DNA of 64,000 nt, taken from NCBI GenBank assembly GCA_030650395.1, contig JAUSDY010000004.1, positions 1 through 64,000 on the forward strand. Direction: 5' to 3'. The stretch is from Acidobacteriota bacterium (lineage in GTDB: Bacteria; Acidobacteriota; Vicinamibacteria; Vicinamibacterales; UBA2999). Position 1 is the first letter of the stretch; every line of letters begins with the position of its first letter. Of this stretch, positions 36,777 through 50,057 are shown piece by piece. A model generated the notes under the pieces. The model made no database searches. It worked only from the letters and a program-made list of their open reading frames with translations, and was not told the DNA's origin. Made by a program: the position numbers and the translations under genes.

Positions 36777-37754
36777 ATGCGAGTTATTGAAATCACCCAA
36801 CCCGGTCCACCCGACGTCCTGAAGCTCGCCGAGCGTCCCGATCCGACGCTTGCCGCCGGTGAAGTGCTGATCGACGTGGCCGCGGCGGGTGTGAACCGGC
36901 CCGACATTCTGCAGCGCTTCGGCAAGTACCCGCCTCCGCCGGGCGCGTCGGATATTCCCGGTCTCGAAGTGGCAGGCACGATTGCCGCGATCGGCAAGGA
37001 CGTCACGGCGTGGGTTGGCGGCGAGCAGGTCTGCGCGCTCCTGGCCGGCGGCGGCTACGCCGAACGCGCCGCCGTGCCGCAGGAGCAGGTATTGCCGGTG
37101 CCGAAAGGGCTCTCGCTGATCGAAGCCGCGGCGATTCCAGAAACGTTCTTCACGGTGTGGACCAATGTGTTCGAGCGCGGCCGTTTGAAGAAGGGCGAGT
37201 CGATCCTGATTCACGGCGGCACCAGCGGCATCGGCACCACCGCCATCCAATTGGCGAATGCGTTTGGCGCGCGGGTGTTGACGACGGCGGGGAGCGATGA
37301 GAAGTGTGAGGCGGCGCGACAGCTGGGCGCCGCGCATGCGTTCAATTACCGCACCACCGACTGGGCCGCCGCGGCGATGGATGCCACCGATGGCCGTGGC
37401 CTCGACGTGGTCCTCGACATGGTGGGCGGCGATTACATTCCGCGTAACCTCGCCCTGCTCGCCACCGATGGCCGGCTGGTGCAGATCGCGTTTCTCAAGC
37501 AGCCCAAGGCCGAGATTGATTTCTCGGTGATGATGCGCAAGCGCGCGTGGATCACCGGATCGACCCTGCGCCCGCGAACGCCGGTCGAGAAGGGCGCGAT
37601 CGCCGCCGAGCTCAAGCGGCATGTCTGGCCGCTGCTCGAAGGCGGCACCGTCAAGCCGATCATCTACAAGGTGTTTCCGCTCGCCCAGGCCTCGGAGGCG
37701 CACCGGCTGATGGAGGCCGGGACTCACATTGGAAAACTCGTCCTCCAAGTCTGA
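36777..37754 (+). CDS. NAD(P)H quinone oxidoreductase, PIG3 family (MDR superfamily)
   Basis: A 325-aa medium-chain dehydrogenase/reductase without the zinc ligands of alcohol dehydrogenases. GroES-like part: AGVNRPDILQRFGKYPPPPGASDIPGLEVAG. Rossmann part: IHGGTSGIGTTAIQLANAFGA (NADPH site). PIG3-type features include VPEGL-like VPKGLSLIEAAAIPETFFTVW and the C-terminal HIGKLVL. It would reduce quinones with NADPH. The length is typical (about 325). The ATG is chosen because MRVIEIT matches the family start. MFS gene begins inside its end. Confidence 0.92.
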   Translation: MRVIEITQPGPPDVLKLAERPDPTLAAGEVLIDVAAAGVNRPDILQRFGKYPPPPGASDIPGLEVAGTIAAIGKDVTAWVGGEQVCALLAGGGYAERAAVPQEQVLPVPKGLSLIEAAAIPETFFTVWTNVFERGRLKKGESILIHGGTSGIGTTAIQLANAFGARVLTTAGSDEKCEAARQLGAAHAFNYRTTDWAAAAMDATDGRGLDVVLDMVGGDYIPRNLALLATDGRLVQIAFLKQPKAEIDFSVMMRKRAWITGSTLRPRTPVEKGAIAAELKRHVWPLLEGGTVKPIIYKVFPLAQASEAHRLMEAGTHIGKLVLQV

Positions 37755-38916
37755 CAAACTGTTTACGCCGCTCTTCTTCCTGATGTGCAGCTACAGCTTC
37801 ACCGTCTTCATGTCCGCGTTCCAGTTGTTGCCGGCGGCGCCGTTCCACATTCTCGCTCTCGGCGGGTCGCACACCGAGGCCGGCTTGTTTCTCGGATTCC
37901 TGACCTACGCGTCCGCGATCTCGGCGCCGATCACCGGCGCGATCGGCGATCGGTTCGGCAAGCGCCGAGTGCTCATCACCGCGAGCCTCGCGATCACGGT
38001 GTTCTCGTTGATGTATGCCTTTGCGCCGGCGTATCAGCTGCTTCTCGGGCTGGTCCTGATTCACGGCATCTTCTGGTCGGGTCTGCTGTCGTCGTCCAGC
38101 GCGTACATCACCGACATCGTGCCAAAGTCACGCCGCGCCGAGGGGCTGGGCTACGCCGGGTTCGCCAGCATACTGGCCGTCGCCATCGCGCCCTGGATCG
38201 GCCTGTATGTGCTCGACCACGGTGGCTGGCGATGGCTCTGCCTCGAAATGGCGATCCTCAACGTGATCATGGCCGCGATCGCATGGCGCCTGCCGGCCGA
38301 CAACCCGGGTGCAACCAGGGCCTTATCGCTCCGGCCCGCCGACCTCGTCGAGTGGCACATCCTGGTCGGCGCGGTCACGCTGTTTCTGTATTCGTTCAGT
38401 TACGGCGGCATCACGAGCTTCGTCGCCGTCTATGCCGAGCAGCTGGGCCTGTCGCCGCGCGCGCTGTACTTCACTGCGTTCTGCCTCACGATCTGCGCGA
38501 CGCGGCCGTTTCTGGGCCGCTACGCCGATCGCGTCGGCCACGCGCGGGTGATTGTGCCGTGCCTGGTACTGATTGTCCTCGGCGTGGCGCTGCTGTCGTG
38601 GGTGACCACGCGCACCGGGTTTGTCGTATCGGCGATCCTGTTCGGCGCCGGCTTCGGGTCGGCCTACCCGATCTTCGTGGCGCACCTGATGCACCACGTA
38701 CCCGATAACCGGCGCGGCGCGACGTTCGGCGCGCTGATCGGGGCGTTCGACACCGGCATCGGCACCGGCTCCATTACGATCGGCTGGCTTGGTGAGCACT
38801 ACGGCTTCAACCGCGCCTTTGCGGTTGCGGCGGCCATCGCGATGCTCTCGATTCCGTATTTCCTGGTCATGGAGAAACGACAGTGGACTACGTCCGCCTT
38901 GGTACCACCGGCCTGA
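37729..38916 (+). CDS. MFS transporter
   Basis: A 395-aa permease from TTG 37729, overlapping the previous gene by 26 bp, with GGAGG about 12 nt upstream. Twelve hydrophobic helices. The MFS loop 2-3 motif is seen as GAIGDRFGKRRVLITASL, and the half-repeat as GRYADRVGHARVIVPCL near the middle. It would be a proton-coupled exporter or importer; the substrate is not readable. It overlaps the aldo/keto reductase downstream by 34 bp. The two may handle one small molecule, but nothing in the sequence proves this. Confidence 0.9.
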   Translation: MENSSSKSDKLFTPLFFLMCSYSFTVFMSAFQLLPAAPFHILALGGSHTEAGLFLGFLTYASAISAPITGAIGDRFGKRRVLITASLAITVFSLMYAFAPAYQLLLGLVLIHGIFWSGLLSSSSAYITDIVPKSRRAEGLGYAGFASILAVAIAPWIGLYVLDHGGWRWLCLEMAILNVIMAAIAWRLPADNPGATRALSLRPADLVEWHILVGAVTLFLYSFSYGGITSFVAVYAEQLGLSPRALYFTAFCLTICATRPFLGRYADRVGHARVIVPCLVLIVLGVALLSWVTTRTGFVVSAILFGAGFGSAYPIFVAHLMHHVPDNRRGATFGALIGAFDTGIGTGSITIGWLGEHYGFNRAFAVAAAIAMLSIPYFLVMEKRQWTTSALVPPA

Positions 38917-39860
38917 GAGTCTCGCGCTTGTGTCTCGGCACCATGACCTACGGCACGCCGAACTGGCGGCCGTGGGTGCTGGATGAGGCAACCAGCCGTC
39001 CCTTCATCAAGCGGGCCCTCGAGCTCGGCATCAACTTCTTCGACACTGCCGACATGTACTCACGCGGGGTGAGCGAAGAGGTCGTCGGCCGCGCCTTGAA
39101 GGACTTCGCCAGGCGTGAGGAAGTCGTGCTCGCCACCAAGGTGTTCTACCCGGTCGTCGATCACTCTAACGGCAAGGGCCTGTCGCGCAAGCACATCATG
39201 GAGGCGATCGACGGGTCATTGAGACGGCTCGGCACCGACTACGTCGACCTTTATCAGATTCATCGCTTCGATCCGCACACGCCGATCGAGGAAACGCTCG
39301 AGGCGCTGCATGACGTGGTGAAAGCCGGCAAGGCGATCTACCTCGGCGCCTCGAGCATGTACGCCTGGCAATTCGCCAACATGCTCGCCACGCAGCGCCT
39401 GCATGGCTGGACCCGATTCGTCTCGATGCAGAACCACTACAACCTGGTGTATCGAGAAGAAGAGCGTGAGATGCTGCCGCTCTGCCAGGCCGAGGGCATT
39501 GGCGTGATTCCATGGAGCCCGCTGGCGCGCGGCTTCCTCGCCGGCAACCGCAAGCGCGGCACAAAGGACGCGACTCCGCGCGAGCAGCACGACGAGTTCG
39601 GTCACGGGCTGTACTACGCCGACGAAGACTACGACATCGCCGACCGGGTCGTGGAGCTGGCGAAGCGGAAGGGCGTGCGGCCGATTCAGGTCGCGCTCGC
39701 CTGGGTCGCGCAGCAGCCCGGTGTCACGGCGCCGATCGTGGGCGCGTCGAAGCTGGAACAGCTGGATCAGTTGGTGGAAGGCTTATCGATCGAGTTGACG
39801 CCAGAGGACCGCGCGTTTCTCGAGGAACGCTACGTGCCCCACAAGGTATTAGGTCTCTAG
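38883..39860 (+). CDS. Aldo/keto reductase
   Basis: A 325-aa (alpha/beta)8 NADPH oxidoreductase from GTG 38883 (MDYVRLGTTGLRVSRLCLGTM). The catalytic tetrad is visible: D in FFDTAD, Y in MYSRG, K in VLATKVF, H in LYQIHRFD. The NADPH-binding C-terminal part includes IPWSPLARGFLAG and the ending ...GASKLEQLDQLVEGL. It belongs to the general YajO/IolS-like, potassium-channel-beta-like group. Physiological substrate unknown. Last gene of the overlapping + strand run. Confidence 0.93.
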   Translation: MDYVRLGTTGLRVSRLCLGTMTYGTPNWRPWVLDEATSRPFIKRALELGINFFDTADMYSRGVSEEVVGRALKDFARREEVVLATKVFYPVVDHSNGKGLSRKHIMEAIDGSLRRLGTDYVDLYQIHRFDPHTPIEETLEALHDVVKAGKAIYLGASSMYAWQFANMLATQRLHGWTRFVSMQNHYNLVYREEEREMLPLCQAEGIGVIPWSPLARGFLAGNRKRGTKDATPREQHDEFGHGLYYADEDYDIADRVVELAKRKGVRPIQVALAWVAQQPGVTAPIVGASKLEQLDQLVEGLSIELTPEDRAFLEERYVPHKVLGL

Positions 39861-39867
39861 TCCACGA

Positions 39868-39912
39868 CGTCGCCACAGAGGACACGGAGGACACAGAGAT
39901 GGCAGAATGGCT
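39868..39912. repeat. CACAGAGGACACGGAGGACA repeat before a small gene
   Basis: Nine-base units CACAGAGGA / CACGGAGGA / CACAGAGAT lead up to ATG 39915. GGAGG inside the array is too far upstream to be the ribosome site. Confidence 0.75.
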
Positions 39913-39914
39913 CC

Positions 39915-40136
39915 ATGCGACCCACCCTCGAAGACGGGCTGCGCGCCCTTCAAGAAGCCGCCGAATCGGCGAAGTCGATTCGGATTGATCTGGACGAGGA
40001 CTACCTGGCCAACATTGCCCGCGTCGAAGCACGCCCCGAGAACCAGTCCGGCGCCGACAAGAGCTGGGTGTGGCAGCTGGACTGGGCGTTCAGGGACATG
40101 TTCAAGAAGGCCAAGTACGTCGGACGGCTGCCGTGA
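39915..40136 (+). CDS. Small protein paired with a nucleotidyltransferase (antitoxin candidate)
   Basis: A 73-aa acidic-then-basic helical protein (LEDGLRALQEAAESAKSIRIDLDEDYL, ending FRDMFKKAKYVGRLP). No domain recognised. Its stop overlaps the GTG start of the nucleotidyltransferase gene (GTGA), the tight coupling typical of two-gene toxin-antitoxin modules in which the small partner comes first. Antitoxin role is an inference from layout only; it could also be an unrelated small protein. Confidence 0.6.
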   Translation: MRPTLEDGLRALQEAAESAKSIRIDLDEDYLANIARVEARPENQSGADKSWVWQLDWAFRDMFKKAKYVGRLP

Positions 40137-40648
40137 ATCCTCTCGCCCCCCTGGCACGCGCACTAAGCGCGCGGTCGGTCAGGTACGTGATGATCGGAGT
40201 GGCCGGCGCGAACTTCTATGCACCGCAGGGGTCGGCTGTCTTCGTGACCGAGGATTCCGATCTGTTTCTGCCGCTGGATCCGGACAACTTGGTTCGAGCC
40301 TGGAGCGGCTGTGACGACCTCGGGCTCGACCTCTGGAACGGGGTGGAGCCGCTCGACGCGCCGCGCGACCGTTGGCTCGCCGATCGCGTAATCGAACGCC
40401 GCGCACTGACTCGCGTGACTGGCGCCGGCTTGAACGTGGATCTCACACTCGTCATGGCGGGCCACGAATTCGACGCCGTCTGGAACGAGCGCCGAGGGTT
40501 CGAGGTTGACGCCGTGCAGATTCCGGTCGCGCGTCTCCTGCACATCGTCACGTCCAAGCACGCCGCCGGCCGCGACAAGGATCGGCTCTTCCTCGCCACC
40601 CACCGCGACGCGCTGGAGCAGCTCCTCAAGCGCGAGGAATCCGACTGA
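40133..40648 (+). CDS. Nucleotidyltransferase-fold protein (DUF6036/AbiEii-like), toxin candidate
   Basis: A 171-aa protein from GTG 40133. It resembles minimal nucleotidyltransferases: a helix and strand VRYVMIGVAGANFY, then VTEDSDLFL with the D-x-D metal pair, and LNVDLTLV with a third aspartate. A LLHIVTSKHAAGRDKDRLFL segment is typical of DUF6036/AbiEii-type proteins (xxSKxAAxRxKDxxxL). Such enzymes can nucleotidylate tRNA ends or partner proteins. It is coupled to the 73-aa gene. The usual GS motif before the D-x-D is not clearly present. Confidence 0.78.
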   Translation: MNPLAPLARALSARSVRYVMIGVAGANFYAPQGSAVFVTEDSDLFLPLDPDNLVRAWSGCDDLGLDLWNGVEPLDAPRDRWLADRVIERRALTRVTGAGLNVDLTLVMAGHEFDAVWNERRGFEVDAVQIPVARLLHIVTSKHAAGRDKDRLFLATHRDALEQLLKREESD

Positions 40649-40651
40649 AGG

Positions 40652-41869
40652 TCACTCGAACCGCAGCGCGTCAATCGGGTCGAGCGCGGCGGCTTTGCGG
40701 GCCGGGTAGAACCCGAAGAACACGCCGGTCGCGGCGGCGAAGACGAACGCAATCGCCACGGCCTCGGGCGAGACCTCGGTCGGCCACGTCATCCACGCCG
40801 TGACGCCGCGCGACAGGCCGAGCCCGAGCGCGATGCCGATGCCGCCGCCCACCATGCTCAAGACGATCGCCTCGACCAGGAACTGCAGCAGCACGTCGCG
40901 CCCGCGCGCGCCGATCGCCATGCGCAGGCCGATCTCGCGCGTCCGCTCGGTGACCGACACCAGCATGATGTTCATGATGCCGATGCCGCCGACGAGCAGC
41001 GACACGCCGGCGATGCTCGCCAGCAACGCCGTCATCGTTTCGGTGGCCTGCACGCGGACGCTCGCCATTTCTTCCATCGTGCGCACCATGAAGTCGTCCG
41101 AGTCGCCCTCGGACACCTGGTGGCGCGAGCGCATCACATTCGCGATGCGATCTGCCGTCGGCGTCGTATCCGCGGCGGAGGCCGCCGACACGGTGATGTT
41201 CTGGATGAACTGGATGCCGCGCAGCTTCTTCATCACCGTCGTATACGGCACGTACACCACATCGTCTTGATCCTGGCCCATACCCGATTGGCCTTTAGCC
41301 GACATCACGCCGACCACGATGAACGGCTGGTTGTTGATGCGCATGATCTGGCCCACCGGATCGACGTCGGCGCCGAACAACTGCTCGTGGACGACGGAGC
41401 CGATCACGGCGACTTTCGATGCGGAGGCGACGTCGGCCGGGCCGAAGAACGCGCCGAGTTTGGCGGGCCACGAGCGGATCAACGGCAGATCGACGTCGGT
41501 ACCCTGGATCTGCGTGCCCCAATTCATGTTGCCGGCCACGACTTGCCCGCGCGTGCTCACACCAGGTGCGACGTACTGCACGCCCGGCACGCTCTGAATC
41601 GCGATGGCGTCTTCCGGCGTCAGCGTGCTGGCGTTGCCCTGGCCCATGCGCACGCCGCCCTGCTGGAAGTTGCCGGCGCTCACCATGATCATGTTGGTGC
41701 CCGCGGCCTGAATCTGCGACTCGATCGACGATTGGGCGCCGGTGCCGAGCGCCACCATCGTAATGACGGCGGCGACGCCGATGATCATCCCCAGCATGGT
41801 CAGCGCCGTGCGCATCTTGTTGCGCGCCAGCGCCTTGATCGCGACCCGAAGCACCATGAGCGTCGACAT
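40652..41869 (-). CDS. MacB-like ABC transporter permease
   Basis: A 405-aa permease with one TM helix near 20-42, a periplasmic MacB_PCD domain (about 45-250) and three C-terminal helices of the FtsX unit (about 282-400), ending AALDPIDALRFE. It is a separate gene from its ATPase, unlike E. coli MacB. The partners are the ATPase 3 bp upstream and the MacA-like adaptor before it. Together they form a mechanotransmission-type exporter. Substrate unknown; macrolide, lipopeptide or toxin export are all possible for the family. Confidence 0.93.
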   Translation of the reverse strand: MSTLMVLRVAIKALARNKMRTALTMLGMIIGVAAVITMVALGTGAQSSIESQIQAAGTNMIMVSAGNFQQGGVRMGQGNASTLTPEDAIAIQSVPGVQYVAPGVSTRGQVVAGNMNWGTQIQGTDVDLPLIRSWPAKLGAFFGPADVASASKVAVIGSVVHEQLFGADVDPVGQIMRINNQPFIVVGVMSAKGQSGMGQDQDDVVYVPYTTVMKKLRGIQFIQNITVSAASAADTTPTADRIANVMRSRHQVSEGDSDDFMVRTMEEMASVRVQATETMTALLASIAGVSLLVGGIGIMNIMLVSVTERTREIGLRMAIGARGRDVLLQFLVEAIVLSMVGGGIGIALGLGLSRGVTAWMTWPTEVSPEAVAIAFVFAAATGVFFGFYPARKAAALDPIDALRFE

Positions 41870-41872
41870 CGA

Positions 41873-42626
<754 letters not shown>

Positions 42627-42640
<14 letters not shown>

Positions 42641-44342
42641 GTCCGCCTTGCCCCCCGGGGCCGCCGCGCCCCGGCATCATCGGATTGCCTGCGCCACCTT
42701 GCGGCGTGGCTCGTGTCGACGCCAGGCCCGTGACGCCGGTGACCACTGCCATGTTTTCCTGCAGCTCCTCTGACAGCAGCTCGGTGTAAGAGCCGTCGCT
42801 GATCCCGAGCCGCAGGTTCACGGGCTTCAACTGGCGATCCATGAATAGCCATGCGCGCCCGCGCGATTCAACCGGCGGCAGCGGCGCAAACAGCGCGTCG
42901 ATGGTTTGCGCTTGCATCGGAGCGGCCGCTCGCGGTGTCTTGCCCGGTGCGCGGGGCGCGGTCGTTTCGAATGCGCTCGTATCGGCGCCGCGCTCTTTCA
43001 TGCGCGCGATGAACGCCTTCTGCTCATCAGGCGACATCGTCTTGAATCGCTCGAGCAAGCGGCCCTGGAAGTCGCCGCCTCCACCACCGCCGCGGCCCTG
43101 AGAGTCTCCGCCGCCACCGCCGCGTCCAGCACCACCACGCCCGCCGCGTCCAGGTGTTCTTTCGGGACTCGCCGAAGCGCTCGGCCGGCTCGCCTCAGGC
43201 GTCACCGCAGGCGCTTGCGTCGGACTCGCGGTGCCCGGCGTCATCCCCGGTCGTTGGAATCCCCCGCCACCCCCGCGTCCACCACGGCCGCCATTGGCGA
43301 AGGCGGTCATCTCGGGCGGCGGAGTTTGACCCAGAGCCGCGAACACGTCGGCCGAGGGACGGAAGCGCAGCGCGGCATTGGCGATGCGCAACGCGTTGGT
43401 GCGTTTGGCAATCTCGATCTTGACGTTGGCCGTCATGCCCGGCTTGAGCTTGAGCGCGGTGTTGGGCACCGTGATGACGGTGCCGTAGGTGGTGACGTTC
43501 TGCACCACCACCGGCTGCAAGCGGATCTGCGTAACGGTCCCCTGAAAATCGTCGGTGGGGTAGGCATCGACCTTAAACGTGACGTGCTGGCCCGGGCGAA
43601 TGCGGCCGACATCGGCCTCATCGATGTTGGCGTTGACCTGCATCTCCGTCAGATCCGCGGCGATCACGAACAGCGTCGGCGCCGACATGCTGGCCGCCAC
43701 GGTTTGACCCACATCGACGCTCCGCTGCGTCACGATGCCGTCGATGGGCGCCATGATGATGGTGTGCTGGCGATTGACTTGCGACTGGTTGACGGATGCT
43801 TCCGACTGCGTCACCGCCGCCTGCGATTGGACGACGGAGGCCTGCTGCGATGCGACCGCGGCGACGGCGGAATCGACCGCCACCTTGGCCGAGTCGAGCT
43901 CGCTTGCGGCCAGCAGGTTTCGCGCTGACAACTCGATCGCGCGCGCGTGCTTCTGTTTCGCATCGGTCAACTGCACGTTGGTTCGGTCCAGCTCGCTGCG
44001 GGCCCTCGTGAGGTTGGCGCGGGCCTGGCTCAGGTTGGCCTGCACCTGCTGGAGCTGCGCGTCGAACAACGACGGGTCCAGCCGCGCGATGACCTGCCCC
44101 TTCTTGACGATGGTATTGAAGTCGGCGCCGAGCCACTGGATGTTGCCCGAGACCTGGCTGCCGACCTGCACCGTGGTGACGGCCTGGAGGGTGCCGGTGG
44201 CGCCGACGGTGTCGATGATGTCACCGCGCGTAATCGGCACGGTATTGACCTCGATCTCCGGCTGACCGCGGCGGGTGTACCAGGCTCCGGCGCCGGCGCC
44301 AACCACCACCACCAGCAGGACAACGATGATCGCTCGCTTCAT
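42627..44342 (-). CDS. MacA/HlyD-type periplasmic adaptor with Gly/Arg-rich insertions
   Basis: A 571-aa adaptor. An N-terminal signal anchor (IIVVLLVVVVGAGAGAW) leads to the first lipoyl half (VGSQVSGNIQWLGADFNTIVKKGQVIARLD), a coiled-coil hairpin (about 75-165), the second lipoyl half (IMAPIDGIVTQRSVDVGQTV) and a beta-barrel. Then come two segments not typical of MacA: a Gly/Arg/Pro-rich stretch (about 345-430) and a Gly/Arg-rich C-terminus (GGAGNPMMPGRGGPGG...). Between them is an acidic-basic helix (LLERFKTMSPDEQKAFIARMK) that resembles the heat-resistant/Spy-like protein style. It heads the efflux operon. Confidence 0.92.
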
Positions 44343-44373
44343 AACTCGGTTACGCGCGCGGCAGCACGGCCGT

Positions 44374-48120
<3,747 letters not shown>

Positions 48121-48129
48121 CAGTCAGGG

Positions 48130-48160
48130 TTGGTTATTCGTAATTCGTTATTGGTTATTT
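48130..48160. repeat. AATAACG/GTTATTC repeat between arsR-methyltransferase and metH
   Basis: Units GGTTATTCG, TAATTCG, TTATTGG and TTATTT span the stop codon of the upstream gene (48155-48157) and end about 10 nt before the metH start. Confidence 0.75.
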
Positions 48161-49102
48161 CTTCCGTGTCGGCTTGGTACCGACCGCGAGTAGTACCGCA
48201 AATGGATCGTTGGTCTTGCGCGCGCCGAGCGCGACGCGGACGTCCTTGAATCCGGCGCGGGTGAGCAGCCCGTTCAGGTGATCGTCGCTGAAGCCGAACC
48301 ACTGGTCGCCAAGCTTTTCGCGCACCCAGGTTTCGTCGTGCGGGCGCAAGTCGAGGATCAACAGCCGGCCGCCCGGCTTGAGAATGCGCGCGGCTTCGGC
48401 CAGCGCGCCGGCCGGATCGCCCGCGTGATGCAGCGCCTGCGACAGCAGCGCCACGTCCATGGCGCGATCGTCGATGGGGAGCTTCTCGAGCTCACCCTTC
48501 TTCCACGTGATGTTCGACAGGCGCTTGCGCGACGCGAGCGCTTTCGCCCGCGCGAGCACACCCTGCGAGCGATCCACGGCGGTGACGTGCCGCGCCCAGC
48601 GCGCGGTTTCCACCGTCAGGTAGCCTTCGCCGCACCCCAGGTCCGCGACCTCGAGCGGCGGCAGCAACATCCCCATGGCGCGCGACCACGCCGCCCAGCT
48701 GCGCCCCGGCACGAGCTGGCGGCCGTCGCGGGTATCGGGACCGACGTGCTCGAAGTTCTCGCGCCGCAGCCGCAGCACTTCCTGCAATCGCGCCTCGTCT
48801 GCCTTGACGAGAGCCGAGGCGGCGGCCACCTTGAACTGCGCTTGCAGCAGTGGCCACAGCGGGCCCTTGCCGGTGCCGCGGATGTCCGGCGACAGGCGAT
48901 AGAACGTGTAGGCGCCGTCGCGCTCTTCGGCGACCAGATCCGCTTCCTTCAACAGGCCGAGATGGCGCGACACGCCGGACTGCGCCAGCCCGAGGATGCC
49001 GGTCAGCTCCTTGACGTTGAAGCGGTCCTGTTCCAGCACACGCAGCAACCGCAACCGGGCCTCATCTCCCAGCAGGCGATAGAGCGCGGACGCCTCTTTC
49101 AT
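48155..49102 (-). CDS. ArsR-family regulator fused to a SAM-dependent methyltransferase
   Basis: A 315-aa protein. An ArsR winged helix-turn-helix is at about 5-75 (LLGDEARLRLLRVLEQDRFNVKEL, QSGVSRHLGLLKEADLV). A class I methyltransferase domain is at about 140-300 with the AdoMet motif VADLGCGEGYL (152-162) and an acidic strand-2 residue in AVDRS. No metal-binding cysteines of arsenite sensors are seen. Its position before metH suggests it senses SAM or SAH and controls methionine synthesis, much like ArsR-type SahR regulators, but here sensor and methyltransferase are one chain. It is probably autoregulated through the palindrome at 49103-49118. Confidence 0.9.
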   Translation of the reverse strand: MKEASALYRLLGDEARLRLLRVLEQDRFNVKELTGILGLAQSGVSRHLGLLKEADLVAEERDGAYTFYRLSPDIRGTGKGPLWPLLQAQFKVAAASALVKADEARLQEVLRLRRENFEHVGPDTRDGRQLVPGRSWAAWSRAMGMLLPPLEVADLGCGEGYLTVETARWARHVTAVDRSQGVLARAKALASRKRLSNITWKKGELEKLPIDDRAMDVALLSQALHHAGDPAGALAEAARILKPGGRLLILDLRPHDETWVREKLGDQWFGFSDDHLNGLLTRAGFKDVRVALGARKTNDPFAVLLAVGTKPTRKK

Positions 49103-49138
49103 ATCTACTAATGTAGATTAATGGATTTATTTTGGCAA
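49103..49138 (-). promoter_or_regulatory. Promoter and operator of the arsR-methyltransferase/metH operon
   Basis: On the - strand, TTGCCA (49138-49133), a 17-nt spacer and TACATT (49115-49110) form a good sigma70-type promoter. The inverted repeat ATCTAC-N4-GTAGAT (49103-49118) covers the -10 and the predicted start point. The ATG at 49102 lies 7 nt after the -10 hexamer with no Shine-Dalgarno sequence, so the transcript should be leaderless. The palindrome is a natural operator for the encoded ArsR domain. Confidence 0.65.
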
Positions 49139-49157
49139 CTTTGGCGAACGACCGACC

Positions 49158-49224
49158 GTCGTGAGGAACCTTCGTTGGGAACCTCCGTGGGGAACCTCCG
49201 TAAGGAACCCTTGTGAGGAACCCT
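49158..49224. repeat. GTGAGGAACCTTC-type tandem repeat in a divergent promoter region
   Basis: Units GTGAGGAACCTTC, GTTGGGAACCTCC, GTGGGGAACCTCC, GTAAGGAACCCTT and GTGAGGAACCC run between the divergent arsR-methyltransferase and DsbA-like genes. Reverse orientation of the 5647 and 52931 arrays. Confidence 0.9.
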
Positions 49225-49251
49225 GCCGGATCCCGTGCGATAATGCCCCTC

Positions 49252-50001
49252 TTGTCCTTCATCACGATCCGGCCATTCGTCATGGCGATTGCGGGTGCGC
49301 TGGCGCTCGCCGGCACCGCTTCGGCTCAAACGACCATCACCTCTCAACAGGCTGACGAGATCCTCAAGGAACTGCGAGCGATCCGCCAGGCGGTCGAGAA
49401 GCTGCAAGTCGCCGCGCCCCCGGCCCTGCCGCAGGCGCCGCCGGCTCCGCCCGCGAAGGTGCACATCGCCAACGTCAGCGGCTACATGCTGGGCCGCCCG
49501 GACGCCCCGATCACCATCGTCGAGTTCACCGATCTGCAGTGCCCGTTCTGCAACCGCTTCGCGACCCAGACCTTCGATCGGCTGAAGAAGGACTACATCG
49601 ACACCGGCAAGGCGCGTTTCATCTCGCGCGACTATCCGCTGGACTTCCACCCGCAGGCCAAACCCGCGGCCATTGCGTCGCGATGCGCGGGCGAGCAGGG
49701 CAAGTTCTGGGACATGCGAATGGCGCTCGTCAAGAACGCCGGCCGGTTGTCGCCGGCCTTGATCGCGGAAACCGCAGCGTCGCTCAAGCTGGACCTACCG
49801 GCGTTCAACGCGTGCGCGGCCGGCCCGCAGCATGCGGCCGCGATCCAGAAAGACATTGCCGAAGCGTCGAGCATCGACGTCTCAGGCACCCCCACGTTCT
49901 TCGTCGGCCAAACCACCGCTCAGGGGTTTGACGGGTTTCGCATCGTTGGCGCACAGGATTACTCTGTGTTCCAGGCGCGGCTCGACTCGCTCCTGAAGTA
50001 A
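49252..50001 (+). CDS. Exported DsbA-like thioredoxin-fold oxidoreductase
   Basis: A signal peptide (ending ALAGTASAQ) and a short coiled stretch (QADEILKELRAIRQAVEKLQ) are followed by a thioredoxin-fold domain. It has active-site CPFC in FTDLQCPFCNRF and the cis-proline loop GTPTFFVG. It should form or shuffle disulfides in exported proteins; the family includes DsbA-like and ScsC/BdbD-like members. The start is uncertain. TTG 49252 follows a GATAAT hexamer by 7 nt and gives a signal peptide with a basic residue. ATG 49243 and ATG 49282 are the alternatives. Confidence 0.87.
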   Translation: MSFITIRPFVMAIAGALALAGTASAQTTITSQQADEILKELRAIRQAVEKLQVAAPPALPQAPPAPPAKVHIANVSGYMLGRPDAPITIVEFTDLQCPFCNRFATQTFDRLKKDYIDTGKARFISRDYPLDFHPQAKPAAIASRCAGEQGKFWDMRMALVKNAGRLSPALIAETAASLKLDLPAFNACAAGPQHAAAIQKDIAEASSIDVSGTPTFFVGQTTAQGFDGFRIVGAQDYSVFQARLDSLLK

Positions 50002-50057
50002 CAGCAGGAAGGAAGGCGCCGGCCGGACTCAGGGGAGTCGCCGGAGTCTGAACCACA

